Positions 18,234 through 27,422 of a stretch of 64,000 bases of DNA are shown piece after piece. The DNA comes from [Chlorobium] sp. 445 (GTDB lineage: Bacteria > Bacteroidota > Chlorobiia > Chlorobiales > Thermochlorobacteraceae), in assembly GCA_002763895.1 (NCBI GenBank), contig NSLH01000010.1:1-64000 (forward strand), in the 5' to 3' direction. Each line of letters begins with the position of its first letter. Position 1 is the stretch's first letter. Made by a program: the position numbers and the translations under genes. The notes under the pieces are model-generated. The model saw nothing but the letters and a program-made list of their open reading frames with translations. It was not told where the DNA came from and did no database searches.

Positions 18234-19019
18234 TTATTCTGAAAAATATGGAAACTTGATAGAGATTGTGGTACGAAACCGGGAAGTATTCAGCGAAAAA
18301 GAAATTGCCGCTCCTAAGTGCTGAGCAAGTGAACGCATCAGCTCTGCATAGGTTTTGTCTATTGGCGCAGGTGGTATTGCATGGCGACTGCGACTTTTCG
18401 TACACTCGCAGCGCAGTTCAATTGTCTTTTTGCGCTGCAGTGTTTTGAAGAGAATTTCGGGTTGTACTCTGTCCGCATCATCAGCGTTAGCATTTTTTTC
18501 CACACCATTGAGTGCACTGAAAATCATTGTAAAAATCAGAAGATTGAGCTGTGAGACTTTCACCTGCAAAATGGGATTTGGGGCGTTCAGCATGGTTTTC
18601 ACAATGCACTGTTTCGCACTCAGTCTTGAGTGTAGCAGTTGCAGGGTGTGTTTAATTGTTTCATTGAGATTGAGAGTTTGCGGCACTACATTGTTTTGTA
18701 TAAGGCTGCGCAGGTATTCTAAAATTTCGTGGTGGCGTTTTGCGCCATTTCGAATCTGCTCTGCAATTCTCCTAAGGTCATTGAGAAGAGAGTCGGGTTT
18801 GTGTTCAGCTAGCAGGGTCAACGCTTCAGCCGCAAAGTTCATCATGGTCAGCGGCTGATTGAGCTCGTGAATTGCGCCGTTTATTGCTTCCGACAGAAGC
18901 GTCAGTTTCACATCTTGCTGCATGCTAAATGTGCGGCTAGTTGTCGGCCTGTCGACAAAGTATAAAAATACATAAGAAGTTTTCGTAATTTTTTTGAAGT
19001 ATTCAACCATAATATCCAT
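18234..19019 (-). CDS. sensor histidine kinase-like protein with degenerate ATPase domain
   Basis: This 261-residue protein carries an H-box with His51 (NGAIHELNQPLTMMNF), as in HisKA kinases, and a long dimerisation helix pair (EQIRNGAKRHHEILEYLRSL). The C-terminal half follows the outline of an HATPase domain (LNLNETIKHTLQLL; final strands TSRFRTTISIKFPYF) but the N-box asparagine and the DxGxG and GxGL glycine motifs are not recognisable. There is no membrane segment or obvious sensor domain. It may be a pseudo-kinase or phosphotransfer protein for the adjacent receiver-SARP regulator. It diverges from the HMA-DUF4396 gene. Confidence 0.7.
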   Translation of the reverse strand: MDIMVEYFKKITKTSYVFLYFVDRPTTSRTFSMQQDVKLTLLSEAINGAIHELNQPLTMMNFAAEALTLLAEHKPDSLLNDLRRIAEQIRNGAKRHHEILEYLRSLIQNNVVPQTLNLNETIKHTLQLLHSRLSAKQCIVKTMLNAPNPILQVKVSQLNLLIFTMIFSALNGVEKNANADDADRVQPEILFKTLQRKKTIELRCECTKSRSRHAIPPAPIDKTYAELMRSLAQHLGAAISFSLNTSRFRTTISIKFPYFSE

Positions 19020-19026
19020 ACGCTTG

Positions 19027-19806
19027 ATGTCACACTCAATTGTTAGTACGCTTGCTTCTCACTCAACTGCGCAGCAAGAGTTGCGTTTGAGCATTTCTGG
19101 CATGCGCTGTGAGGGTTGTGTGGAGCATATCCGACAGGCACTAAGAAGTTTGGAAGGAGTTGTGGATGTTACCGTCTCGCTCTCGCCGCCAGTTGCTATG
19201 GTGAAAACACAGCGTCCTTTGCCGCTCACAGAAATCAATCAAGCGCTGGCGAAGGTTGGCAGTTACCACGCCTCTGAGTGCGCTGCTGACGAGCTTGCTG
19301 TTCCTATGTTTCATCTTGCGCTGCCCACGCTGAATGTGCCAGCGGCACCTCGTGCGAGTGCTCCTGAATTTTGGCAGGATAACATCACATGGAAGCGTGC
19401 CTCGCTCAACACACTGAATTGCCTCATCGGCTGCTCGATTGGTGATTTCGGATTTATTATCTACGCACAAGCTACAGCACTGGCCTGGTCGATGTGGCTG
19501 ATTATGGGCATAGCCATGCTTTGTGGACTTAGCACATCAGTGATGATGGAGACACTTCTGCTGAAGTGGCGGGAAAAATTTAGCTGGCGCGCTGCACTGC
19601 ACACTGCACTCTCAATGAGTTTCCTCTCCATGCTGGCAATGGAGCTTGCAGAGAATGTTACTGACTACTTGCTCACAGGCGGTACGGCTATGCCCCACGA
19701 ACCGTTTTTCTGGTTTGCACTTTCGGTCTCTTTGCTTGCAGGGTTTCTTGTGCCGTTGCCTTACAATTATTTCAAGTTACGCAAGTACAATAAAGCTTGC
19801 CACTAA
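19027..19806 (+). CDS. heavy-metal-associated (HMA) domain fused to DUF4396 membrane domain
   Basis: Starting at ATG 19027 gives 259 residues and avoids overlap with the divergent kinase gene; a longer start at 18994 is possible. Residues about 15-80 are a CopZ-like HMA domain with the metal motif GMRCEGCVEHI. Then comes a linker and a membrane part of about four helices (LNCLIGCSIGDFGFI, MGIAMLCGLSTSVMMETLLL, LSMSFLSMLAMELAENVTDY), which I recognise as DUF4396. The fusion suggests a copper- or other soft-metal-linked membrane protein. It lacks P-type ATPase motifs, so it is not a CopA pump. Transport function is unproven. Confidence 0.72.
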   Translation: MSHSIVSTLASHSTAQQELRLSISGMRCEGCVEHIRQALRSLEGVVDVTVSLSPPVAMVKTQRPLPLTEINQALAKVGSYHASECAADELAVPMFHLALPTLNVPAAPRASAPEFWQDNITWKRASLNTLNCLIGCSIGDFGFIIYAQATALAWSMWLIMGIAMLCGLSTSVMMETLLLKWREKFSWRAALHTALSMSFLSMLAMELAENVTDYLLTGGTAMPHEPFFWFALSVSLLAGFLVPLPYNYFKLRKYNKACH

Positions 19807-19812
19807 GGTGCA

Positions 19813-21060
19813 CTATGAATAGCGTAGCCATTTGAACAGCTCACCCAGCGCGGGCTTCTTGCCATACATCAAAACCCCCATGCGGTAGATTTTCGCCGAT
19901 GCCCAGAGCACAGCATAGAATGTAATTACCATAAGGGTGAGACTAAGTGCAATTTGCCAGAATGGAACGTCGGTTACACTCATGCGTGCAATCATTAAAA
20001 CTGGGGCAAAAAATGGCACGAGTGAAAGCCCTATGGCAAGCGGCGACTCAGGCTTTGAGATTGCAATTTGAACAAATAAAATTGCAATGACGGCCAGCGC
20101 GGTAATAGGGAATTGCAGCGACTGTGCATCTTGTGCAGTCTCAAATGCTGAGCCTGTAGCTGCATACAGTGTTGCGTAAATCAAGTAGCCCAAGAGGAAA
20201 TACAGCACAAAATAAAACAGCAAAGACGTCGGTAGTTCTAAACTGGTCTTTGGAATCATACTGCCACCGAGGCTTTGCAACGATAGTCCTGATAGCAAAA
20301 GTGCAGCAATTACCCACACTGCATATTGCGTCAGCGCTACCAACCCGACGCCAATAATTTTACCCATCATCAATTCAACTGGTTTTACTGATGAAATCAG
20401 CACTTCCATCACTCTACTGGATTTTTCCTCAATCACAGCGGCGGAAATCATGCTACCGTAGCCTAACAGTGTACTGTAGATCAGCAATGCCATCACATAG
20501 CTAATGATAAAACTGCCTACGCCTGAGTCGTTTGATGTTTTTCCACCGCTTAGTTTTTGAGTCTGAAATGAGATTGGTCTTTCAAAGGCTTGGATTTCTG
20601 CTTGACTAAAACCGCGCTCAGCAAGCAGTTGCTGACGCACAGCGGTGCGTACACCATTTTCCAACTTACGCAACACATCAAAATCTGTGGTGTTTTTGCT
20701 CGTGTAGGTTGCAAGAATTTGCCCTGCTGAATCGTAGCGCAACACCAAATACCCACTGAGTTTGCCCAAATCTGTCTCTTTGATGAGTATTTCGCGCTCA
20801 CTTTCATCTGCAAAGTCTGCAAAGACGATTTGCAGCGGCGCTTGCTTTTCAAAAACTGCTTGCAGATTCGCCTTGAATTTTTGTGTTTTATCAATGATGG
20901 CTACGCGCAAGTCAGATTTGTTCGTCAAAAGTTGCATCAGTATCGGCACGACAATAAAACTTGCCATCAAGATTGGAATGAGCACGGTAGAGACAATGAA
21001 GCCCGTACTTTTGACGCGCTCAAGATATTCTTTGCGGATTACAATCGCTACTTTATGCAT
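19813..21060 (-). CDS. ABC-2 type permease, NatB-like
   Basis: The 415-residue protein opens with the family's typical N-terminus (KEYLERVKSTGFIVSTVLIP) and one membrane helix. A roughly 150-residue extracytoplasmic domain follows, then about five further helices from SFIISYVMALLIYSTLLGYG. The segment VIEEKSSRVMEVLISSVKP is characteristic of NatB/YhaP-type permeases. These work with an ABC ATPase (NatA) to export Na+ or other small substrates. No such ATPase lies beside it; recA is upstream instead, so the partner must be elsewhere. Substrate cannot be inferred. Confidence 0.85.
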   Translation of the reverse strand: MHKVAIVIRKEYLERVKSTGFIVSTVLIPILMASFIVVPILMQLLTNKSDLRVAIIDKTQKFKANLQAVFEKQAPLQIVFADFADESEREILIKETDLGKLSGYLVLRYDSAGQILATYTSKNTTDFDVLRKLENGVRTAVRQQLLAERGFSQAEIQAFERPISFQTQKLSGGKTSNDSGVGSFIISYVMALLIYSTLLGYGSMISAAVIEEKSSRVMEVLISSVKPVELMMGKIIGVGLVALTQYAVWVIAALLLSGLSLQSLGGSMIPKTSLELPTSLLFYFVLYFLLGYLIYATLYAATGSAFETAQDAQSLQFPITALAVIAILFVQIAISKPESPLAIGLSLVPFFAPVLMIARMSVTDVPFWQIALSLTLMVITFYAVLWASAKIYRMGVLMYGKKPALGELFKWLRYS

Positions 21061-21084
21061 TTATTGCCGCATGATGTTACAGAA

Positions 21085-21094
21085 CACCTCCTTA
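21085..21094 (-). promoter_or_regulatory. extended Shine-Dalgarno-like sequence upstream of the NatB-like gene
   Basis: On the minus strand TAAGGAGGTG, perfectly complementary to a typical 16S 3' end, lies 24 bases before the ATG at 21060. Between them is a three-codon frame (ATG CGG CAA TAA) whose stop abuts the real start. This could be a tiny leader or chance. Confidence 0.3.
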
Positions 21095-21138
21095 GGCACA
21101 GCGATACCCTCGAATACCACTCATCAACAGCGCCTGCT

Positions 21139-22258
21139 CTATTCTGCAACTTCCGCTTCGGTGAGCCTACTGTCCGCTTCTTCTTCGGCTGTGGGCGGCA
21201 CGCTAAAATCGAGCCGGTCACTGTTCAGTCCCTCGCGCACTTGAGCGAAGATTTTCTCATAAAGTGCTTTGTTCGTCTTGAGTGTATCTCGCACGGCTTC
21301 TCTGCCTTGACCAATTTTTTCACCTTCATAACTAAACCATGCGCCTGACTTTTTAATGATGCCCATTTCTACCGCTAGGTCAATGAGTTCGCCCGTCTTA
21401 GAGATACCTTCACCGTAAATGATATCAAACTCAACTTCTTTGAAGGGGGGTGCAACTTTGTTTTTTGCTACCTTGACTTTGGTGCGGTTGCCAATGATAT
21501 CTGTCCCTTCTTTAATTGCGCCAATGCGTCGGACATCAAGGCGTACAGAAGCATAGAATTTCAGGGCGCGTCCACCAGTTGTGGTTGTCGGTTCACCATA
21601 GCTCATTGTACCGATTTTTTTCGCGCAGCTGGTTAATGAAAATCGCAATGCAGCTTGAGCGAGAGATTGCTCCTGTCAGCTTACGCAAGGCTTGCGACAT
21701 CAAGCGCGCTTGCAAGCCAACTTGCGCATCACCCATTTCACCTTCAAGTTCGGCTTGTGGCACCAGTGCCGCAACCGAGTCTACGACGACAATATCAACC
21801 GCACCGCTACGCACTAATGTCTCCACAATGGTTAAAGCTTGCTCACCAGATTCGGGTTGGCTAAAGAGCAGCGCTTTGACATCGACACCAATGCGCTTTG
21901 CGTAGCCGGGGTCAAAGGCATGCTCTGCATCGACAAAGGCGGCAATTCCACCTTCTTTCTGACACTCAGCAATAGCGTGCAAGGCAATTGTGGTTTTACC
22001 AGACGATTCAGGACCAAAAATTTCAATGATTCTGCCTTTGGGTAAACCACCGACACCCAGTGCAAAATCCAGTGCGATAGAGCCTGTGGAAATTGCAGGA
22101 ATTTGCATGTTGGCATCATCGCCCAGTGTCATAATTGTGCCTTTGCCGAATTGCTTCTCGAGCGCCTCTACAGCAAGGTCAAGTTGTTTACGCTTCTCCG
22201 CACTAATTTTGTCAAATGCTTTTTCTGCGGCTTTATCGGTAGCTTTTTCCTTTGGCAT
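21139..22258 (-). CDS. recA: recombinase RecA, frameshifted at a poly-A run
   Basis: Starting at the ATG at 22258 and correcting one base gives about 372 residues. Walker [10 protein letters not shown], the segment [14 protein letters not shown], and Walker B region [11 protein letters not shown] are in the 5' piece. The L2-loop neighbourhood [20 protein letters not shown] and the C-terminal domain are in the 3' piece. The frame breaks inside a 7-A run (T7 at 21615-21621 on the plus strand): [11 protein letters not shown]-stop versus [13 protein letters not shown]. Removing one A restores the family sequence. RecA performs homologous strand exchange and SOS induction. No obvious LexA box is seen upstream. 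Confidence 0.95.
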
Positions 22259-22668
22259 AGCTTTGATAGGTTTAGTAGTTAGACAAATTGCTCCGTGCAT
22301 CTTCGTTTTGCATCGCGCTCATGCGCAGAGAGCCATACTAAAATGATTTCAGGCATGGTGATCTGAATCATTCTGAACATAGCGTACCTGCACACTTACT
22401 TGTGGCTGCGCTTGTCCTCACTCTGCAGTAGGCTGCATTACCTTCACCTCAGTCATCGTCGTATTGCTCGGTTTGAAGTTATGAAAGTTCTAAAAAACTC
22501 AAACGCGAAAATCTAACGCAAACTCTTCAACGTCTTTATTTCTCGCATCTGTAAGGCATACGCTGAAGCGTGAACGCTACATATCACTTTTTGAAGGGCA
22601 CAAAAATTCCTTTACTTTGTGTTAATTCATTCAACAAAACTTCTGTGCAACAAAACAACGCTTTTGCA
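22259..22668. other. intergenic region between recA and the POT transporter
   Basis: This roughly 400-base stretch separates two divergent genes. I see no convincing ORF, RNA gene or SOS-type operator. A short perfect dyad ACGCT-GA-AGCGT lies at 22560-22571, next to a possible GTG start (22570) that would extend the transporter by 33 residues. Both promoters should lie here but cannot be placed with confidence. Confidence 0.5.
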
Positions 22669-24242
22669 ATGCCATCACCTGACACTGCATCTCTTCAAAC
22701 CACTTCTGTTTCTGCTAGCAACGATACAGCGTTTTTCGGGCATCCGCGCGGACTTTCGACCTTATTTTTTACTGAAATGTGGGAGCGTTTCAGTTACTAC
22801 GGCATGCGCGCTCTGCTTATTCTCTTCATGACTGCGCCTGTTACGGCTGGTGGCCTTGGCTTTGAAGCACGCGACGCTGGCGTCATCTACGCTACCTATA
22901 CCGCTTTTGTCTACTTACTCTCTCTGCCCGGCGGATGGATTGCGGATAAGTTCTTGGGGCTGCGTCGCTCTGTCTTTATCGGCGGTGTCGTCATCATGCT
23001 TGGCCACATTTCGCTGGCGCTGCCCGGCATCACCACCTTTTATCTTGGATTAGTCCTTGTGGTGCTTGGCACAGGGTTGCTCAAGCCTAACATCAGCGCG
23101 CTGGTTGGACAGCTCTACTCACCAGACGATGCGCGTCGCGATGCTGGTTTTTCAATTTACTACATGGGCATCAACTTGGGCGCTTTCATTGCGCCGCTCG
23201 TCTGTGGCACACTTGCGCAAGCCGAGTGGTTTCAAAGGGGTCTTGACCAGTATGGGCGTGGATCCCACAGGAAGTTGGCACTGGGGCTTTGGTGCGGCTG
23301 CAGTGGGCATGTTTCTTGGACTGGTGCAGTTCATGCTAACCGGAAATTTTTTAGGCAACGCTGGTGCGCCGCCTGCCCCAAACCCTGATGCCGAAGCTGC
23401 TCAAAAAACCAAGCGGCAATTGATTCTCGGAATTAGCCTTGTTGTCGGTCTTATTGTGCTCTTTGTGCTACTGCATGTCACTGATGCCGTTCGCATCAAT
23501 GCCGATAACATCAGTTTCATCATTGGCATTGCATACGTCATTGTAACGCTTGGATACTTTGCCGCACTCTTTGCACAAGAGTGGACACCTGTGGAACGCA
23601 ACCGCTTGATTGTTGTTGTTGTGCTATTTGTTTGCGCTGCGGTCTTTTTGGTCTGCGTTTGAACAAGCAGGCTCGAGCCTGAACCTTTTTGCCGATAGAT
23701 TTACCCGTAATTCACTCTTTGGTGTGGCTTTCCCATCGTCGTATTTTCAATCGCTGAACTCGCTCTTTGTTATTACGCTTGCGCCTGTCTTTGCTTGGCT
23801 ATGGGTGTGGCTTGCAAAGCGCAATTTAGAGCCTTCAAGTCCTGTCAAGTTTGCTATTGGATTGCTGGGCGTAGGCTTAGGTTTCGTGATTCTTGTACCG
23901 CCTGCGCTTACACTTGCTGGCGCACCTGAGGGCTTTCGCGTTAGCCCCATGTGGCTTGTCATGGTCTATCTGATTCATACCATCGCAGAACTGTGTCTGA
24001 GTCCTGTTGGACTTTCCACAGTAACGAAACTTGCGCCTGAGCGTGTAGTCGGACAGATGATGGGCGTGTGGTTCTTAGGCGCATCAGTAGGCAACTTTGC
24101 TGGCGGACAAATCGCAAGTCTCTTTGAGACTTTTCCCTTGCCCTTGCTTTTCCTTTCTGTGTTTGCAACTGCGGGTGCGGCATCGCTGGTGCTCTTTTTG
24201 CTGATTAAGCCAATTTCCAACCTTATGGGCGGCGTAAAGTAA
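22669..24242 (+). CDS. POT/PTR2-family peptide:H+ symporter, two frameshifts
   Basis: Three overlapping frames give one transporter of about 523 residues. The N-terminal piece has the POT signature [18 protein letters not shown], the [10 protein letters not shown] loop and [17 protein letters not shown], followed by [16 protein letters not shown]. The first break is at AAAGGGG (23234-23240), after which the frame with [20 protein letters not shown] continues. The second is in a T5 run (23645-23649), leading to [18 protein letters not shown]. Each is fixed by removing one base. About 12 to 14 membrane helices result. The family imports di- and tripeptides with protons. ATG 22669 is chosen; GTG 22570 is an alternative. 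Confidence 0.9.
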
Positions 24243-24316
24243 CTTTGCGCTGGGAACTTTTTCAGCGGGCTTTGTGGTTTGCTTTGCCCGAAGAAAAAAC
24301 GGAGGAGGGAATCACC

Positions 24317-24595
24317 ATGCCAATTTATGACTATCGCTGCCTTTCATGCGGCTATGAAACTGAAATTCAGCAACGCATTACAGAGCCGGCTCTAACAGTC
24401 TGCCCGAATTGCGGACAAGAAACCTTTCAGCGCGTCATCAGTGCCGCTGGTGGGTTTGTGCTCAAAGGCACAGGCTTCTACAACACCGACTACAAAAACA
24501 ACGGTAGTGCCAAATCTGCGGCTAACGGCAAAAGCCAGAGCAGTGAAAAGAGCGGTGCAGAAAAGAGCAGTGTACCTGCGTCTACTGCCACCTGA
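24317..24595 (+). CDS. FmdB-family zinc-ribbon protein
   Basis: The start at ATG 24317 is fixed by a very good ribosome site (GGAGGAGGG about 7 bases upstream) and by the conserved N-terminus MPIYDYRC. The 92-residue protein has a zinc ribbon with Cys8, Cys11, Cys29 and Cys32, then [15 protein letters not shown], the usual end of the conserved region, and a low-complexity Ser/Ala/Lys tail. FmdB-type proteins are proposed regulators but their role is not established. It follows the POT transporter by about 75 bases. Confidence 0.9.
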   Translation: MPIYDYRCLSCGYETEIQQRITEPALTVCPNCGQETFQRVISAAGGFVLKGTGFYNTDYKNNGSAKSAANGKSQSSEKSGAEKSSVPASTAT

Positions 24596-24669
24596 GTCTC
24601 AACGCGCATTCCCCCATTACTCTTTGTGCTACACATATCTCGAACTAAAGCGCAGCGTTTTTCTTTACC

Positions 24670-26136
24670 TTATGTTTGCGACACAGGGTTTTCTTTTGCA
24701 CTCTCGTCCAATACTTTACCTGCATTGAACCAATCAATTTTGCGTGTAAGATACATCACGAGTGCTAGCGTTACGAAGAGCAGCAAACTGCCTAAGAGCA
24801 AGGCATAATCCTGCAACTGCAAAATCGTGAAGAGAAATCCGTAGAGAATCACTAAGATTCCTGTAATTAACAGCGTTGCCAGTGTACTTTTCAACACACT
24901 TTTGGCATAGCCTGCAATCAATCCAATCACTGCGAGGCTCGAGAGGATATATGCCCAGTTGAATCCTACTTGCTCTGAGAGTGAGAGCAGCAGCACATAG
25001 AAGATGACTAGCGCAAGACCGATGAGCAAATACTGAATCGGGTGAATTGCAATGCGGTTGAGCAGTTCGGTCATCAGGAAGGTAAGAAACGTCAGCCCGA
25101 TGAACATCACGGCATACTTAACGGTGCGTGTATTCTTCTGATATTCGTCAACTGGCAAGAGCAGTCTTACGCCGAACGCGGAGTTGTAGATACGATAGGC
25201 GTTGCCAATCCATGCCTGTGGATACTCACGGTTAAGATGCAAGACTTTCCATGTGCCTCTGAAGCCTTCGCTTGTAGCATTGAGTGGCTGTTCAGGCAAG
25301 TATGCACCAATCGCACTGGGGCTAGTCCAACTTGACGCGATGCTTACGGTTGTTTCTTTGCCAACGGGCACGACCATAAACTCTTCGCTGCCATTGAGGT
25401 CCAGCGTGGTTGAAAAGGCATAGAGCGCATTTGAGAAATCTTTCAGCGAAGGATCGTTGAGTTTTACGCTCACGCCGCTGCTAGATGCAACTCCTTGCGT
25501 AGGCTCAAAGTCGTAGTTCGCAACAGGTTGTCTTTGTGCCTTGTAAGGATTGAAAGGGATATTGCCAATTACCTCGCGTGTCGGTAAGCCAGGGTTAGCA
25601 AACATTGCTTTGCCATTCCACTCAATGGGAATCACATCGCGAATGCCTTTGAGGTCAGTAATCCCTATTGCGAGCGTTGCCTCTTGCCACTGGATATTTT
25701 CAGGCTGCTCAATTGAGAGATTGCTCAGTTCAGCTAGTGAGAATGTGCCAGCAAGTTTTACTTTGGCATTATAGAGTGCAATATCATAAATACCACGATG
25801 TCGGATTTCAGGCAAGAGTTCCACTGTGATGTTCAGGCTTTGTGGCAACAGATGAATGTATTTCAGGCTTTCACCGACTTTCCGTGTTATCGTTTTCCCT
25901 TTGTCGTCAGTTTGCCGCTCCAACTGGCTGGGCTTGTAGGGAAGGATAAGTATGGCGCCTGTTAGGATTTGTTCGCTGCCCCACTTTGAGCTGACTTCCT
26001 GCACAGCAGCATTGCGCCGATTCTCTCGCTCGGTGATTAGTCCATCAATCATTGCTGTTGGAATCAGCAAGATGAGCGTTAGAATTGCAATGATAATGAT
26101 GCGCAGACCAATAGAAGAGCGCAGGGAGACAGCCAT
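24670..26136 (-). CDS. CreD-family inner membrane protein
   Basis: The protein is 488 residues. It has one N-terminal membrane helix (IGLRIIIIAILTLILLIPTA), a long extracytoplasmic domain beginning LITERENRRNAAVQEVSSKW (the family hallmark, followed by GSEQILTGAILILPY), and about six C-terminal helices from AVMFIGLTFLTFLMTELLN onward. CreD is linked to envelope stress and beta-lactam/colicin tolerance in enterobacteria, where it belongs to the CreBC regulon. No creB or creC lies nearby, so regulation here is unknown. Monocistronic by position. Confidence 0.9.
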   Translation of the reverse strand: MAVSLRSSIGLRIIIIAILTLILLIPTAMIDGLITERENRRNAAVQEVSSKWGSEQILTGAILILPYKPSQLERQTDDKGKTITRKVGESLKYIHLLPQSLNITVELLPEIRHRGIYDIALYNAKVKLAGTFSLAELSNLSIEQPENIQWQEATLAIGITDLKGIRDVIPIEWNGKAMFANPGLPTREVIGNIPFNPYKAQRQPVANYDFEPTQGVASSSGVSVKLNDPSLKDFSNALYAFSTTLDLNGSEEFMVVPVGKETTVSIASSWTSPSAIGAYLPEQPLNATSEGFRGTWKVLHLNREYPQAWIGNAYRIYNSAFGVRLLLPVDEYQKNTRTVKYAVMFIGLTFLTFLMTELLNRIAIHPIQYLLIGLALVIFYVLLLSLSEQVGFNWAYILSSLAVIGLIAGYAKSVLKSTLATLLITGILVILYGFLFTILQLQDYALLLGSLLLFVTLALVMYLTRKIDWFNAGKVLDESAKENPVSQT

Positions 26137-26214
26137 AGAAGAGATTGTTTTGTTTTGGGTCGCATAATAATACTACACTCTACATTTTGTTTCAAGTCTT
26201 GATGCGTCTCTATT

Positions 26215-27216
26215 CTAAAATTCACGGTTCATGACATAGGCGGCAAATTGCATGAGTTTTTCTCGTCCTGCAAGATGTGGCAACTTCTTGGCGTATTTCA
26301 TGGCTTGTTTGAAATCGTTTTCGATCAGTTTGCGTGCTTCTTCAATTACCCCGCAGCGTTCATAGACGGCTTTGACTTCGGGCACGCGCTCTTTCTCAAT
26401 GCCTTTATGTTTGATGATATGCTGCAATAGCGCCTTGTCTTTGCCTTTAGCACGCTCGAGCGCCTTGAGCAGAAGGAAGGTCTTTTTGCCTTCGATGACA
26501 TCGCCGCCTTCGACTTTACCTGACTTATCACCTGCAATGATGTCCAGCAAATCATCTTGCACTTGAAAGGCTTGTCCGATTAGCGTGCCAAAATTACGCA
26601 GTGCTTTTGCTTGTGCAGGTGTAGCATTGGCAGCTAAGCCCCCGAGTTCAAGCGAGACAGACATCAGTCGACCTGTCTTTTTGGAAATCATCATCAGATA
26701 TTCATCAATTGTAACATTGTGTCGGTGTTCAAATTCCTTGTCGTAAGATTGTCCTTCACAGATTACAGCGACGGCGTCTGTGAAAATCGTGAAGATTTTT
26801 TCCAAGTGAGCGCTTTTGGTACGCAGCAGCAGTGAATAAGAAACTGCATGCATGACATCGCCCGTGAGAATGGCTGTATCAATGTCCCACTTTTTATGAA
26901 CGGTGAGCCTGCCGTGGCGCAATTCAGCTTTGTCCATAATGTCGTCATGAATCAAGGTAAAATTGTGTAGCACTTCCACAGCAAGTGCAATCGGCAATGC
27001 GGGCTCGGCTTCTCCTGAAATGGCTTCGGCGCCCATCAGCGCAAGAATTGGACGAATACGCTTTCCTTTGCCCTGCAAAATGTACCGTGCAGGTTCATAG
27101 AGCGAGTTCGGCTCATGTTGAAAGAGTTTTGCCAGCTCACGGTTAATGCGTTGCCGATAGGCTTCGAGGCAGACCTCCAAATCGGTCTTACCGATGGCAG
27201 AATGAGAAGACATCAA
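26215..27216 (-). CDS. trans-polyprenyl diphosphate synthase
   Basis: At 333 residues this is a standard all-trans prenyl synthase. It contains the first aspartate-rich motif LIHDDIMDKAELRHG (DDxxD) and the second FQVQDDLLDIIAGD, plus GKGKRIRPILALMGAEA upstream of motif 1. The product chain length (farnesyl, geranylgeranyl or octaprenyl) cannot be set reliably by eye. Small residues before the first motif would favour long chains, as for quinone side chains. It is preceded by a 206-base intergenic region with a palindromic GTTATG cluster, which may control it. Confidence 0.92.
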   Translation of the reverse strand: MMSSHSAIGKTDLEVCLEAYRQRINRELAKLFQHEPNSLYEPARYILQGKGKRIRPILALMGAEAISGEAEPALPIALAVEVLHNFTLIHDDIMDKAELRHGRLTVHKKWDIDTAILTGDVMHAVSYSLLLRTKSAHLEKIFTIFTDAVAVICEGQSYDKEFEHRHNVTIDEYLMMISKKTGRLMSVSLELGGLAANATPAQAKALRNFGTLIGQAFQVQDDLLDIIAGDKSGKVEGGDVIEGKKTFLLLKALERAKGKDKALLQHIIKHKGIEKERVPEVKAVYERCGVIEEARKLIENDFKQAMKYAKKLPHLAGREKLMQFAAYVMNREF

Positions 27217-27364
27217 GCAGGTGAGTGCAAAAAGGATTCGTTGAACAAATTTAGCACAAAATTAAGGCGAGATTTGCTCTCACTGAAATCGTTGTGCATA
27301 AGCAGTGCATATTTTTTGCCATGTATTCTTGTGTTGTACACTCTGACTCCAAGCGTATGCAAGT

Positions 27365-27408
27365 CATAACCATAACGGTTTTGGCAAAAGTTGCATAACA
27401 GTTATGCA
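27365..27408 (-). promoter_or_regulatory. GTTATG repeat cluster with a 17-base palindrome
   Basis: On the plus strand CATAAC occurs at 27365-27370, 27371-27376 and 27394-27399, with an inverted GTTATG at 27401-27406. The last two form the perfect dyad TGCATAAC-A-GTTATGCA (27392-27408). It lies between miaE and the polyprenyl synthase, about 150-190 bases upstream of the latter's start. It looks like an operator cluster. The 3-base hairpin loop possible in RNA makes a terminator less likely but not excluded. Confidence 0.45.
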
Positions 27409-27422
27409 TTCTTATTTGAGCC

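Noticed and set aside
20762-21348. Plus-strand frames of 160 and 172 codons over the NatB-like and recA genes
   Set aside because: They are antisense to conserved coding sequence and have no family features.
22259-22400. SOS (LexA) box upstream of recA
   Set aside because: I looked for CTGT-N8-ACAG and GAAC-N4-GTTC; only GTAC-N5-GTTC with wrong spacing is present.
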